DNA of 64,000 bases from assembly GCA_022605405.1 (NCBI GenBank), contig JABYQQ010000005.1, positions 2,046,001-2,110,000 on the forward strand, read 5' to 3'. The notes beneath the pieces were generated by a model that saw nothing but the letters and a program-made list of their open reading frames with translations, made no database searches and was not told the DNA's origin. Made by a program: the position numbers and the translations under genes. This document shows positions 1 through 11,627 of the stretch, one piece after another. Position 1 is the stretch's first letter; each line of letters begins with the position of its first letter. This stretch comes from Earliella scabrosa. Its lineage: Eukaryota > Basidiomycota > Agaricomycetes > Polyporales > Polyporaceae.

Positions 1-288
1 CTCTTCGCATTATTGTCAAAGCCGTGTGCGGCGTGCTCAATGAGCCTTCCATCCGTTTGACAGTAAGCTTGAGAACGACGCGTTCCAGGGGCTCATCAAT
101 GTGCGATTGTGCGCTGCTTCACGGTCATTGTCAGTGTTGTTCACAGCGCAAGAAAGACTCTGGGACCGCTTCGCCGAGTCTGGTCGGACCGAGTCAGAAG
201 GTTAGATCTGCAAACGAGATCGGCAGAGGGCAGGTCGCGCTGGATCTCTGATCGCCAAATTCGCTTGCCCCCTCTCCGACTCGAGCTC
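1..288 (+). promoter_or_regulatory. HIS4 5' leader / promoter-proximal region
   Basis: No conserved coding sequence is seen before the HIS4 ATG. An upstream ORF with its own ATG at position 99 runs to a stop at 251 and ends 37 nt before the HIS4 start. It would matter only if transcription starts upstream of 99, which cannot be told here. Confidence 0.4.
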
Positions 289-2974
289 ATGTCGCTCTTC
301 CTCCCGCTCGTCGACGCCCACTCCGGCGACGCCCGCCTACTCGCCGCTCTCGCACGCATAGGGCCCCTGCTTGTCCCCGCATCTCTCCACAATGCATCCC
401 TTCTCCCTCAAAATGCAACTCAATACGTCCTCGTCGATCCTGACTCATCTCTCAGCACAGAAGAAGTCATCTCCCTCCTCGACCATGGCGCGGACAAGGT
501 AATCCTCCCTCTCACGCTCGCAAAAGATCTTGTCGGCCTCGTGCCAGAAGACAGGCTCCTTCTCCTCCTCGATGTCGCCAACGTGTCCGCTGTGTCGGAG
601 AAGATACGAAACGGGGTATCCGGCGTGCTCATCAAGACCCCCTCCGTCGATGTAGACTTCATTGGCTCCTTCTCCCACTTCTTCGCGGGTTCATCTATCC
701 ATGTCCTGCCCTCAGCCTCCACGGATCCCCCTTCCCGATCCACGCTCCGTGCCCTCCAGGGGGCGAAGACAACGCTTGTCATTCCCACAGCTCTCCTCAC
801 GCTCTCCGCGACAGATAGTAAGCAAATTAATATCGGAGATGCGTTCCTCGCCAGTATCACATCCGATCGCAAGGATGGGCTCTTCCCAACCGTCGTCTCC
901 TCATATCCCGATGGCGGACGTACGCTCGGACTCGTCTATTCCTCACTCGAGTCCGTCAAGGAGAGCATCGTGACCGGAAAGGGGGTCTACCAGTCGCGCA
1001 AGCACGGTCTCTGGCGCAAAGGCGAGACCTCAGGGGCTACCCAGGATGTCGTCCGCATCAAGGTAGACTGCGACTCGGACGCTCTGGAGTTCTCAGTTGT
1101 CCAGAACGGTGCGGGCTTCTGTCATCTCGAGCAGCTGTCGTGTTTCGGGTCCGGCGAACCCACGGGTCTCGCGGCCCTCGAGCGCACGCTGCAGTCTCGC
1201 CTGGCAGCCGCCCCAGAAGGATCGTACACCCGCAGGCTTTTCCAGGACCCTGAACTGCTGCGTTCCAAGATCATGGAGGAGGCCGATGAGCTCTGCCACG
1301 CGCAGACGAAGGAGGAGGTCGCGTTCGAGGCCGCCGACCTGCTCTATTTTGCCCTGACACGATGTGTCGCTGCAGGTGTCAGCATCTCCGACATTGAGCG
1401 GTCGCTCGACCAAAAGGCAAAGAGGGTGACACGCCGCCCCGGAAACGCCAAACCTCAGTGGTCGCAGAAGCCATACCAGACCACAGAATCCTCTGCGCAG
1501 CAGAGCGCGATCGCCACGCGCCCCGCAGAAGCACCGAAGCCGGCACCAGCACCAGCAGCCCCTTCTGTGCCTTCATCTCTCCCTGGCGCGGCCATCCGTA
1601 TGCGCAGCTACGACCTCTCTGTTACCACGCCTGCCGAACGCGCCCAGCTGCTCCGTAGACCCGTGCTGAAGTCCGACGAGATGATCGCAAAGGTCAAGCC
1701 AATCGTGGACGACGTGCGCCAGCGCGGAGACGCGGCGTTGCTGGAGCTCACCGCGAAGTTCGACAAGGCCCAACTCTCCTCGGCCGTCGTCCGCCCGCCG
1801 TTCGCGCCCGAGACGATGCAGCTTGCAGACGAGGTCCGCGCGGCGATCGACGTCGCGTACGCGAACATCCACAAGTTCCACGCCGCGCAGGCCGCCCAGG
1901 ACACACTCAGGGTCGAGACGATGCCCGGTGTGGTCTGCTCGCGCTTCGCCCGCCCCATCGCCCGCGTCGGCCTCTACGTTCCCGGCGGGACGGCCATCCT
2001 GCCCTCGACCGCGCTCATGCTCGGCATCCCCGCCCAAGTCGCGGGCTGCAAGGAGATCGTGCTCGCGACGCCGCCCCGCGCCGACGGCAGCATCTCGCCC
2101 GAGGTGATGTACGTCGCGCAGCTCGTCGGCGCGTCCGCGATCCTCAAGGCGGGCGGCGCGCAGGCCGTCGCCGCGCTCGCGTACGGGACCGCGACGGTGC
2201 CCAAGGTCGACAAGATCTTCGGGCCCGGCAACCAGTGGGTGACGGCCGCGAAGATGCTCGTCCAGAACGACACGGACGCGCTCGTCGCGATCGACATGCC
2301 CGCCGGGCCCTCGGAGGTGCTCGTCGTCGCGGACCACACCGCCGTCCCTGCGTTCGTCGCCGCGGACCTCCTCTCGCAGGCCGAGCACGGCGTCGACTCG
2401 CAGGTCGTGCTCGTCGCCGTCGACCTCGACGACGCGCGCATCGCGGAGATCGAGGCGGAGGTCGACAGGCAGGCCCGCGCGCTGCCCCGCGTCGAGATCG
2501 TGCGCCAGTCGATCCCGAAGAGCATCATTGTCCGGGCTCGCTCCGTGGCCGAGGCGATCGCCTTCTCGAACGACTACGCACCGGAGCACCTCATCCTTCA
2601 CCTGGCTGACGCGCCGGCCGCGGTCGCTGCGGTAGACAACGCGGGGAGCGTGTTCGTGGGACCGTATTCGCCTGAGAGGTATGCCGTCATTGCGTGTGTT
2701 GTCTTGGGTGTGCTGCACTGTCTAACCTTACTTTTTCTGCGAATGCAGCTGCGGTGACTACGCATCCGGCACGAACCACACGCTGCCGACGAACGGCTAC
2801 GCTCGCCAGTTCAGCGGCGTCAACACGCTCTCATTCCAAAAGCACATCACGTCGCAGGAGGTCACTGCGGATGGGCTGAAGCAGCTTGGTCCGGTCGTCG
2901 CCACACTCGCAGACTGCGAAGGCCTGGATGCTCATGCCAACGCAGTCCGGATCCGTCTGCGGGCCCTTGCTTAA
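289..2974 (+). CDS. HIS4: Trifunctional histidine biosynthesis protein (PRA-CH / PRA-PH / histidinol dehydrogenase)
   Basis: Two exons, 289-2678 and 2749-2974 (871 aa). The protein carries steps 2, 3 and 10 of histidine synthesis on one cytosolic chain, as in other fungi. An N-terminal fungal extension (about residues 1-230) precedes phosphoribosyl-AMP cyclohydrolase (DCDSDAL and GFCHLE, then a CFG Cys), phosphoribosyl-ATP pyrophosphatase ([15 protein letters not shown]), an Ala/Pro linker, and a C-terminal histidinol dehydrogenase ([40 protein letters not shown]). The intron splits the conserved segment joined as [16 protein letters not shown]. The open frame extends upstream to 109, but the ATG at 289 opens the family-like N-terminus. 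Length is near the yeast protein (about 800 aa) plus linker. Confidence 0.96.
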
Positions 2975-3170
2975 TCTTTACCAACATACCGGGGTTGTCG
3001 GAGTCATCGAAAGCTGCAGAACACATGACACGCGGGAAGTCGTAGAAGAATATGTAGAGTAGCAGTGCAATGATAGCAACATGACCAGTAATATAGAGTC
3101 TAAGGCCCCCTAGGCACAGACGCACAGCACCAACCTCCCTCGATCCCAGCCCTCAGTCCAAACAATGAAC

Positions 3171-4558
3171 CTAGTTGCTCCTGTAGAGAGCGCGCCTGGC
3201 GGCCTTGACGATGACACCGGTGTCGGGGAAGGTGAGGTTCTCGAGGTTAATGGCGTACTACAGAGTAAAACAGACGTTAGAAGCTTCGACGACGATGTAA
3301 TGAAAACCACGTACGGGAGTGGGCACGTCAGCACCAGTTACACGCTCAACAGGCGCGTCGAGGTAGTCGAATGCCTCGCTCTCAACGATCTGCGCGCAGA
3401 TCTCGCTGCCAACACCGAATGCGGGGAAACCACCCTCGACAATGACGATGCTGTGATAAGAGAATACGTGTCAGAAGAGGGGGCGAAATCGACGAGCCGT
3501 TGAACATACCGGTTGGTCTTCTTGACGGACGCCTTGATGGTCTCAATATCCAGAGGGCGAATGCTGCGCAAGTTGATGACTTCCGCCTTGACACCCTCCT
3601 TCGCGAGCTCATCAGCAGCCTCCAGACTGTGGGTGACCATCTTGCTGTGCGCGACGATGGTGACGTCGGCACCCTGACGCTCGACCTTCGCCTTGCCGAT
3701 GGGCAGGAGGTAGCCGTCTGACATGGCCTCCGAAGACATGGGGAATGTGACACCGTACATCAGCTCGTTCTCGAGGAAAACGACGGGGTTAGGGTCACGA
3801 ATAGCGGCCTTGAGCAGACCCTTGCAGTCCTCCGCACTCCATGGGCTGACGACCTTGAGACCAGGAATCTGGCCGTACCAGGATGCATAGTCTTGTGAGT
3901 GCTGGGCTGCGACACCGGCGGCGGCACCGTTGGGACCGCGGAAAACGATGGGACAAGGGAGGACACCGCCCGACATGTAGTGGGTCTTCGCGGCGGAGTT
4001 CACAATCTGGTCGATTGCTTGCATGGCGAAGTTAAAGGTCATGAACTCGCAACTAAGGATGGAGTCAGTTCCTGTGTATTCTGCGCACGGTGTCTTCGCT
4101 TACATTGGGCGGAGGCCAGCGAAGGCGGCACCGATCGCGAGACCAGCGAAACCCATCTCAGTAATGGGCGTGTCAACGACGCGCTTCTCGCCAAACTTGT
4201 CCAAAAGACCTTTCGTAACCTGCAGGAGCCATAGTAAGATGGCTGCTCGTACTTGTCACCGTGACGTTGCGCACCTTGTATGCACCGTTGTACCGCGCGA
4301 CTTCCTCACCGAGAACGAAGACGTTCTCGTCACGCAGCATCTCCTCCTCCATCGCAGCGTTCAGTGCTTCACGCACAGTCATCTGGTACAGCGTCAGTCA
4401 ATCGACCTTGGTCTAGAATCACGGAAGCAACGTACCGTATGCTCGCTCTGCGATGCATATCCACGAGCAAGACGCGCACCAGCCAACCGTGCAGACCGAG
4501 GAGACCGTGCGTGTACGAGGGCGGGCGCAAGACGAGAGAGGACGGTGCGCGATGCCAT
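3171..4558 (-). CDS. PDB1: Pyruvate dehydrogenase E1 component subunit beta, mitochondrial
   Basis: Six exons on the minus strand: 4558-4436, 4382-4275, 4219-4104, 4052-3510, 3450-3315, 3257-3171 (370 aa). It pairs with E1 alpha to decarboxylate pyruvate with thiamine diphosphate in the matrix. The N-terminus is rich in Arg/Ala/Ser with no acidic residues before ARGYAS, a good mitochondrial presequence. The mature part starts [14 protein letters not shown] and contains [31 protein letters not shown] [10 protein letters not shown], the central HSQDYASWY loop and the C-terminal [14 protein letters not shown] region. The ATG at 4558 is the only start giving a presequence. It converges on HIS4 and diverges from the dehydrogenase at 4798 across a 239-bp spacer. 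Confidence 0.96.
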
Positions 4559-4797
4559 GGCTTTTGGAGGGGCGGGGAGGGAAGAGGAAGGAGGAGAGGG
4601 AGGTGGGCAGACCCGAGATTTTGGCTGGGGAGTGGTGAGGTGGCTCGGACGCGCTCGGGACGCGCACAGAATTTGCGAAGCGCCGGCATCGCGCCCCAAA
4701 TATTCTCACACCGTCATCGACAGTCGGCCCATTCGACTCTCGCGCATATCGCACGAGGTTCTCTTTGACTCTCTCCACCTTCCGCGCGTTATCGAAT
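4559..4797. promoter_or_regulatory. Short divergent promoter between PDB1 and the SDR gene
   Basis: Only 239 bp separates the PDB1 ATG (4558, minus) from the SDR ATG (4798, plus). Both promoters must lie here, so coupled expression is possible. No TATA box was recognised. Confidence 0.5.
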
Positions 4798-5807
4798 ATG
4801 GCCGCACGACCGACCGTGCTGCTGACCGGAGCATCAAAGTGCATACACTGCCCATTCTCTGCCTCAGAATGTGACGGCTGAACTACCTCCATGCTTAGAG
4901 GCATCGGACTTGCTATCGCCAAGATTCTTCTGGAGACCTTCAACGCGAATGTCGTCGCGTTGTCGCGTACGAGGGGTCCTGATCTCCAGAGCCTTGTCGA
5001 TACTCACAAGGATGCTCTGCTTGCGATGGAGTGCGATGTGTACGTACTTCGTGTTCCTTATCACGTCCGCATCCCTTCCTTAGCGAGGAGAGGATTGCAG
5101 TACAGACGCGGCAGCCGTTCGGTCGGCTGTATCCCGCGGCGTGGAGACATACAAGTCGCTTGATAGTGTCATTCTGAACGCTGGTGTGCTGGAACCGTTG
5201 GGCAATGTCGCGCTGGAGAGCATCACTCTGGACCAGTGGAAGCAGCATTTCGATGTCAACTTCTTCTCCCTCGTCGAAGCCCTTCGAGCAACGCTGCCCG
5301 AGTTGCACAAGAGCTCTCTTGGCGGACGGGTGGTTTTCATGAGCTCAGGTGCAGCAGTCGGAAGCACCGCGGGATGGGGTCCATACAACGCAGCCAAGGC
5401 GGCCATGAATAGCCTCTGCAGGTACGTAATCGTAGATTTTGCCATGGATGATACCGATTTTGTGTTGCCAGGACCATCGCTCAAGAAGAACCGAATGTAA
5501 CCTTCGTCGCGTTACGGCCGGGTGTAGTGGATACAGCTGTACGTATATGCCCTGTGACAAGATGGTTCACCTCAAGCTTGACTTACCAATCGCACAGATG
5601 CAAGGTGTGATCCGCGAGAAAGGAGCAGGAACCATGGCTGCCTCGTCTCATCAGAAGTTCGTGAATGATTTCGAGCAGGGGAAGCTGCTTGCACCCGAGG
5701 TCTCTGGTCATGTCGCAGCCGCGCTCGCTCTGAAGGCACCGCCATCTCTGACCGGTCAATTCCTGAGCTGGGACTCCGACGCATGTAAAGACTTCCGGCG
5801 ACAGTGA
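4798..5807 (+). CDS. Short-chain dehydrogenase/reductase (classical SDR)
   Basis: Five exons: 4798-4838, 4899-5039, 5101-5421, 5472-5538, 5598-5807 (259 aa). The first intron falls inside the cofactor motif, and splicing restores TGASKGIG (T-G-x3-G-x-G). Also present are an NAG motif (LNAGVLEP), a Ser (MSSGAAV) and the YNAAK catalytic Tyr-Lys, with RPGVVDT after it. A Rossmann-fold NAD(P)H enzyme is certain, but the substrate cannot be assigned. Its architecture resembles cytosolic benzil-reductase-like fungal SDRs. No signal peptide or membrane segment is visible. Confidence 0.9.
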
Positions 5808-6109
5808 ACGGAGGAGAGAGAGGCGAGTCACGTCCGTTGTATACTAAGTGTGTAGCCATGAGCACTTTCATAGAAATCATAACATGTAGCCTTACACAGC
5901 ACAAGCGCTAGAGTTAACTCGCGGTAGCTGACACCCTGTGCTCTAATGATAGTGATCAGGTAAGTGCTGTCGGTTTCGGGCTGGGAAGCTTGCCATCGCG
6001 GGGGCGATATGACAGGCTTGTAAGCTGTCAGTGATGTCGAGAATTGTATATAAGGTGTCCGTAACGGAGCGCGCGTTCACCCCTGGTCCTTCTCTTCCAG
6101 CTATCTTCC
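5808..6109. other. Intergenic region upstream of the amidohydrolase
   Basis: About 300 bp with no coding signal. It holds an imperfect inverted repeat near 6011-6029 and a TATA box (next entry). Confidence 0.5.
6047..6053 (+). promoter_or_regulatory. TATA box of the amidohydrolase gene
   Basis: TATATAA followed by GG lies 57 nt before the ATG at 6110. Spacing and sequence fit a fungal core promoter, so this gene probably has a regulated, TATA-type promoter. Confidence 0.5.
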
Positions 6110-7346
6110 ATGGCGGGCCTCACAGAGGTATTATAATCCCATCACTACCGCGTTTGTTCTGACGTTTGCTACGTGTTAGAATGAATTTGAACTCAAGCGT
6201 ATCGACGTACACCATCATATCTTCCCTCCCGGGAAGGTGTCGGTCGGGTGGCGACCCCCTCCCGAAAACGTGCCGTGGACCCCGGAGAAGAGCTTGACCG
6301 CAATGAACCAGCTCCGTATCAAAACAGCGGTCTTATCGTTGCCTGCCGGAATACCAGCTGGTCCTCCAGGCGATGAAAACCGTGTGGCCGCACGAGACTT
6401 CAACCTCTACGCCTCGGAACTCTGCGCCAAGTATCCAGGCAGGTTTGCTTTCTTCGCTTGTATGCCGAATCTGTCCGACACACAGGGTGTGTGAGCATGC
6501 CTCCACGAACCCTGGGTTTCCGCTAATGACCGACTGCAGGCTCCCTCGCTGAGATCAAGTTCGCACTGGACGGGCTCAACGCGTGCGGAATCGCCCTGTC
6601 ATCATCTTATGGAGACGGCCCCAACGCCAGTGAGCAGGCCAAATCGGTCGACCTTGCCTGTACTGACAGCAGCACCTATCACCAGTGTATATCGGCGATG
6701 ACGTCTTCGACCCAATCTGGGAAGAGTTGAACAGGCGGGCTGCTGTGGTCTTCTTGCATGGCGCACAGATCCCATCAACCACGCCGTCTCCGCACCCGTT
6801 TCTTGGTATCCCTGTCACGGAGGTCAGCATGTCTGCTTCGTAGGCTTCATATTGCGAAGCTAAGCTTGGCCTCCGAACAGGTCCCAAATGAGACATTCAA
6901 AGCCGCTGCGCATCTCGTCGTCACAGGCAAGAAGCGTCGCTACCCAAATGTCAAGATCATCCTCGCCCACCTCGGCGGGAGCACTCCTTTCCTCGCACCC
7001 CGAGTTGCCGTTCTTTCTCGGCATATGGGGTCCCCCCTGACACCAGAGGAGATAATCGAGGACTTCAAGAGCTTCTACTTCGATACCGCGTTGAGTAGTC
7101 ACGAAACCACCCTGGCGTTCATGAAAGCCTTCGCAGGCGAAGACCGGATCCTCTTTGGCACGGACTTCCCAGGTAGTGCCGTCCCCTTTTACTGCTATTG
7201 GCTCTGTTCTCATCGATCGTGTCACAGCTGTGAGCACCGAGATGGTGGAGTGGTACACAAAGCACACGGAAGCGTTCTATGCAAGCGACGGGGAACAGCT
7301 AGAGCGGGTCATGCACTCAAATGCCGTGGCTTTGTTGCGCATTTGA
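6110..7346 (+). CDS. Amidohydrolase-2 family decarboxylase (ACMSD / 6-methylsalicylate decarboxylase-like)
   Basis: Six exons: 6110-6127, 6180-6486, 6540-6629, 6686-6822, 6881-7172, 7228-7346 (320 aa). The first exon is only 18 nt. The metal-binding pattern of the family is complete: an N-terminal HxH (RIDVHHHIFP), a central His (VVFLHGAQ), a His in ILAHLGGS and the C-terminal Asp in FGTDFP. Relatives are metal-dependent non-oxidative decarboxylases of aromatic acids or 2-amino-3-carboxymuconate semialdehyde. The real substrate is not determinable. A decayed second copy follows immediately, showing a past tandem duplication. Confidence 0.88.
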
Positions 7347-7599
7347 GACTGGCACAATTCGATCGTATCATGCTTCTGCAGCGGAATGACGAAACGATCC
7401 TGGGATGCGAACGCTTAGTCATGCCAAAGTCAGACTGCGGACTCGGAGGGAAGTGTGGTTGGTATGTTCAAATGAGCGCAGGCGAGATGCCAGAGCCAAG
7501 ACTGCACTCTACCTACCCTATGTCGGACATGACTGGCACAACGACTACGGTAAGTGCTTGAATCCTGCACGCAAGAGTGTGGTGACGCCCCACTCAAAC

Positions 7600-8765
7600 C
7601 CTTCTCCCCCAGGTACCGCGCCGCAGATCGTGCTGGAAGAATGTATGCTCCCCGCGAAACTAGTGACATGTACGATATGAAGGCACTGGGGGTACAAGCG
7701 ACCCGAAGAGAACCTCCTTGGTCCGATGAGAAGAGTCTTAAGTTCGTGGACCAGGACACGCAGGCTATCGACATCGCAATCCTATCTCTGCCGGACGGCT
7801 GGCCCGCGGCGAAGGTAGTCGACCGACGGACGGCTGAGGTGCCGGCACCATCCCGGCCGATTCCCCTTATTTGCGTGTCTTCCAGATCTACGCAAGACGG
7901 ACGGTAGAGTCGTTCCAGGGTGGATCCAACCTCTCCGCTGGCCGTGCTAATTCCTGTAGCTCTCATAGAGGCCCTGGCGGAGCTCGCCTACGTCCCCAAT
8001 GGGCCGCACGCAGTCGGAGTTTGCCAGGCCCACGGTTCTCCTATGGAGACGGCGCAGACGGCAGTGCATAGCACCCCTCACATTACCCGCAATCGCACCC
8101 GCGTTAGCACCCGTCGTTCGCCAGTCGTCACGCGTCCTCGTGTCTACTGACCTCTCCGCCCCCGGCCCGCCGCTGGCAGAGTACGCAGGGGACGACGCCT
8201 TCGACCGGCGCGGGCAGTAGTCTTCCTGCACGGGACCCAAACGCCCTCGTCCACGCCGCACCTGCACGGTGCGCGGCCAGTCCCCGAGGTCCTGAACGAA
8301 CCGCCATACAAGGCCGCGGCAAGAAGCGCACGTTTCCCGGCCTCGGACTCCGTTGTGAAGATCGACCGCTCGCGCCGCATCGCCGTCCTGCCGCCGTGCA
8401 TGGACGCACCGCTCAACCGCGCACGCCGAAGGAGAGGTCGGAGGGCTTCAGGCATATGCTGGGCATATGTTTTACTTCGACTCGGCGCTTGCCGCCGTGG
8501 AGGTCCAGGATGGGACCAACGATTGCGGTATATGTGCGTGCCCTCTTGCCTCATCGCACTCGCCGTTGACGTCTGGTACATCAGCCATGACCGCAGGCAT
8601 GGCGGCGTGGTATGACAACGAAGTTGAGGCGTACAGCGAGACGCTGCTCAACGACGATATGATGGCAGGCGGACAATGGGATGAAACTGGCGGGCTGCGC
8701 ACGACGGGGGACTGCGTGGCACACGAAGCGATCACGCCCCGCAGGCCCGAAAATCGGGGATAGTA
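7600..8765 (+). pseudogene. Decayed tandem copy of the amidohydrolase gene
   Basis: Scattered fragments in all three frames match the intact neighbour in order. They are PPWSDEKSLKF near 7710 (neighbour PWTPEKSL), AILSLPDG (AVLSLPAG), YVPNGPHA near 7990, YAGDDAFD near 8180 (YIGDDVFD), a VFLHGTQTPSSTPH segment near 8220 in another frame, LNEPPYKAAA near 8290 (PNETFKAAA), FYFDSALA near 8470 (FYFDTALS) and MAAWYDNEVEAYSE near 8600 (MVEWYTKHTEAFYA). The segments carrying the HxH metal site and the HLGG and GTDFP motifs are lost, and frames are broken by several indels. No functional protein can be made. The left boundary is approximate. Confidence 0.78.
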
Positions 8766-9019
8766 TGTAATGGATGTAATGGTATAGGTATGACCAAGTA
8801 TCGACTCTGGATGTATAACACAATCAGGCTATTGCTATGTTCTTGCACTCTAAGGATTCTCGGGAGCCTACAGTCCAGCCTTGGAAGCCATTAGTGCTGC
8901 AGGAGAGTAAAGTGGTGGCTCGGGCGGGTATCGATACATTAGACGATGATTAGGGTATACTACCCAGGCGTCGTAACGGAGACGTGGCTGCACATAATCC
9001 TGCAGCGCGGTCGTAAGCA

Positions 9020-11063
9020 TCAATGCTCGTTTTCTTCGCGTAGCCAACGCATGATCTCGTCATGGAATGGCGACCTTGTCAGAAGAGCCTCTCCATGATG
9101 CCCAGAGGGGTCGAAACGGAGGCCCTTGCGTACGCCATGTGAGGTTAAGTACCGTTTCACACGCTGCGAGATGCCAGATCAAACTGATGCACCCGTACAA
9201 TGGGATGGAGAGCTCACATTGGCGTCGATGATAGAGTCCTTCCCGCCTAGGAAGAACATAGTTCTCTTGGGATCGCAGGCGTTCGGAATTTGCTCGTACC
9301 ACAGGCAGTTCGCAGACCAGTCGAAGTGGCGCTGGAGGAAGTTGGCTACACCAAGTTCTGTACCGACGAAGTACTTGATGATGAGGTCCAAACCCTGTTT
9401 GAGTGAACTTAGAACCCTGAATCGGTGACCCAAACAAGAGCGAGACCACATACATTGGCACAAGGCCGATAGATGAAGTTGTAGCACAGATCTGCGCACA
9501 CGGTCAGCACCGATTCATTGAACGTTGCCCAATCATTAATGAACGCGCACCTCCTTCCCAAGAGCAGAAAGTCACAGGATCCACGAAACATGATCGAATG
9601 ACCATTCTTGGATGAGCCTTCAGCATCCAAGCGTGTCCGAAGGACCCACTGGGTTGATGTCAGCACAACTCGATGCGACCCTCGGTTAATTGTGTACCAC
9701 TTACTTGGAGTGGCTGAACATGGTGACTCCCTTGGGCTTGGATACAGGATGCACGCTGGTAGAAGTCAAGGAGATCTTCTCTTCCGAGTCAGATGCTTCG
9801 GGACTCGGTGCCCCGAGCTCGGCCCATCCAAGCTCTGCTAGCAGACCCGCAAGGCAGTCTGTCATCTCCTTGCGGTCCATAGGTCGTAGGTATCGAGGGT
9901 GAAGGATTTCCTGACTGACATGAGGAAGGAGGGGGACAAGGATGGGGTGATCTGGGAGGGACACAAACATATGTTCGATGTACGTGCGGTACTGCGTGAG
10001 ACCAAGTCCGAGGCCATGCATGAAGACGATAGGGCGGGGACCAGTTGCAGCATTCCAGCCATGAGGGACGCGGAGGACGTATCTTGAAGGGTCGTGATGA
10101 GCCCAGAGAAGTGGAGCACATATGGGGAATAACTCACTCGAGGCCTTTGTGAGACTTAACCTTCGCGTGGAACTTGCTCACAAGTCTTCGGCGGATGATA
10201 GCGTTGCCGAGAGCAACGCAGACATACCATACGAGCGGCCTCCAGGATACGCGTACAGGGTCCAACGTCAACAGGAGCGGAGAGGCAGCAGGATTGGTAC
10301 CGTCTGGGATTTTGATCCCTGCGCGGTACTCGAGGAGCTCGATGACCTCGTGGAGGACTTTCCGTTCCGCTTGCGATACTTTGTCGATCCCGGCAAAGGG
10401 CGCGTTGAAGACAGACCAGTAAAGCCAAGCATACATCTCATGACGACGGATGGACGACCACGGGGCCTTGCGGAACCTATGGCAGTTGGCGGTTCATGGC
10501 GGATCAAGATCGACTTGGAGGAAACACGCACCACGTCCTCAGATAATTCCTGAAATCTACGGCTCGCGGATCCTCAAACTCCAGAGCGGTGAAATTCTCC
10601 TCTGGGCTGCCGGGTCGATCGACATCGAGCGTTTCCTCGTCGAAACCTTCCTCTGGGAGTGACGCAAGGCCGGCCTGGAGGACGCGCTGAAAGACCGCCC
10701 GCAGCTCGAGTAAGTTGCCGGGTCCATTGGGGCTGGGCCCGGAAACGAAGGCCACGAGGTTGTGGTGGTATATACTGAAGAAGACCTGCGAGCGTGCGGC
10801 CGATAAGTAAGCCTATTCATCGAAGGCGGTCATTCAATCTCGCTGACCTCAGTGAGTGCGAGAGCGAAGAGGCCCCAGCCGCGCCACGAGAACGTCCAGA
10901 TGAGGCCATAATGGAGCGCATAGACAACGAAAGCCCACGAGAGAGGGACTATGGACCAGATGGGGAGGACGGCGACAAAGAGGACGAGATAGAAGGTGAA
11001 GTCTCGCCTCGGTGGGGCCTGGAGGGTCTCCGCGACGGCGGGAAGGAGCTTCTCTGCCGCCAT
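9020..11063 (-). CDS. Membrane-anchored alpha/beta hydrolase (lipase/esterase-like)
   Basis: Eight exons on the minus strand: 11063-10848, 10812-10532, 10476-10138, 10082-9705, 9648-9551, 9491-9454, 9394-9218, 9163-9020 (556 aa). The N-terminal 70 residues hold two hydrophobic segments (FYLVLFVAVLPIW and a second one before SWRGWG), so the protein is membrane bound. The hydrolase core has an oxyanion-type strand (VFMHGLGLG), a nucleophile elbow SHSNGS formed across an exon junction (S-x-S-x-G instead of G-x-S-x-G), the acid in LGGKDSIIDA and the His in PSGHHGEAL. The first intron is predicted at only 35 nt (10813-10847). The family occurs widely in basidiomycetes, and the substrate is unknown. 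Confidence 0.85.
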
Positions 11064-11627
11064 CGTCCTGGACTGCTGTCTGCCGCGCGCCCTGGGGTAT
11101 CTTGGACCGGGTTAAAAGAGTGGAAGGGCCGTGACGAGGACAGAGGCTCGCAGGCACCGGCGCATACAGTGGGACAGCGGTGGGACGACGGCGGGCAGAG
11201 CATTCAATTTCGACATTGCCAGCCGCACGAGCGGCTGTGAGCACAAAATCATGCGACACTTGTCCCCCGCGCCGTGTCCCCCGCGCGGTCATGCGAGAGT
11301 CCGCGACACACGCGTATATATTCTCAGGAGACGGTGTCCGTCGCGGGCGATGCCAACTCTAGACGACAACCCAGCAACAACCTCGATGTGAGCTCGCGGC
11401 GGGAGACTCTTGGGCAGCGTCGGTCGGAATTGGGAAGGACGTCGGGCGCGCACGGGAGCCACGCGAGACGTTGATAGCCATGTGGGCGATGACGCTGCTC
11501 AGATGCATCACGGACCGCACCGCGTTTCGGCCGATATCTTGTTTTCTGCCAGGTCGTCGACCGTCCCCTTCTCTTCGTCCACCCATCCTACCCGCCCTCG
11601 TCCCGCTCGGAGGACATCTTGTTTGCC
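11064..11627. promoter_or_regulatory. Divergent promoter between the alpha/beta hydrolase and IDH1
   Basis: About 560 bp between two divergent ATGs. It contains an AT-rich TATATATT tract near 11315 and a pyrimidine-rich stretch before the IDH1 ATG. No ORF here looks conserved. Confidence 0.45.

Noticed and set aside
1573..2718. 381-aa open frame on the minus strand
   Set aside because: It is antisense to the GC-rich histidinol dehydrogenase part of HIS4. It is almost all Arg/Asp/Gly/Leu in composition, with no family motif.
5808..6109. Possible small gene between the SDR and the amidohydrolase
   Set aside because: No ORF with a start, splice logic or family resemblance. It is explained as promoter.
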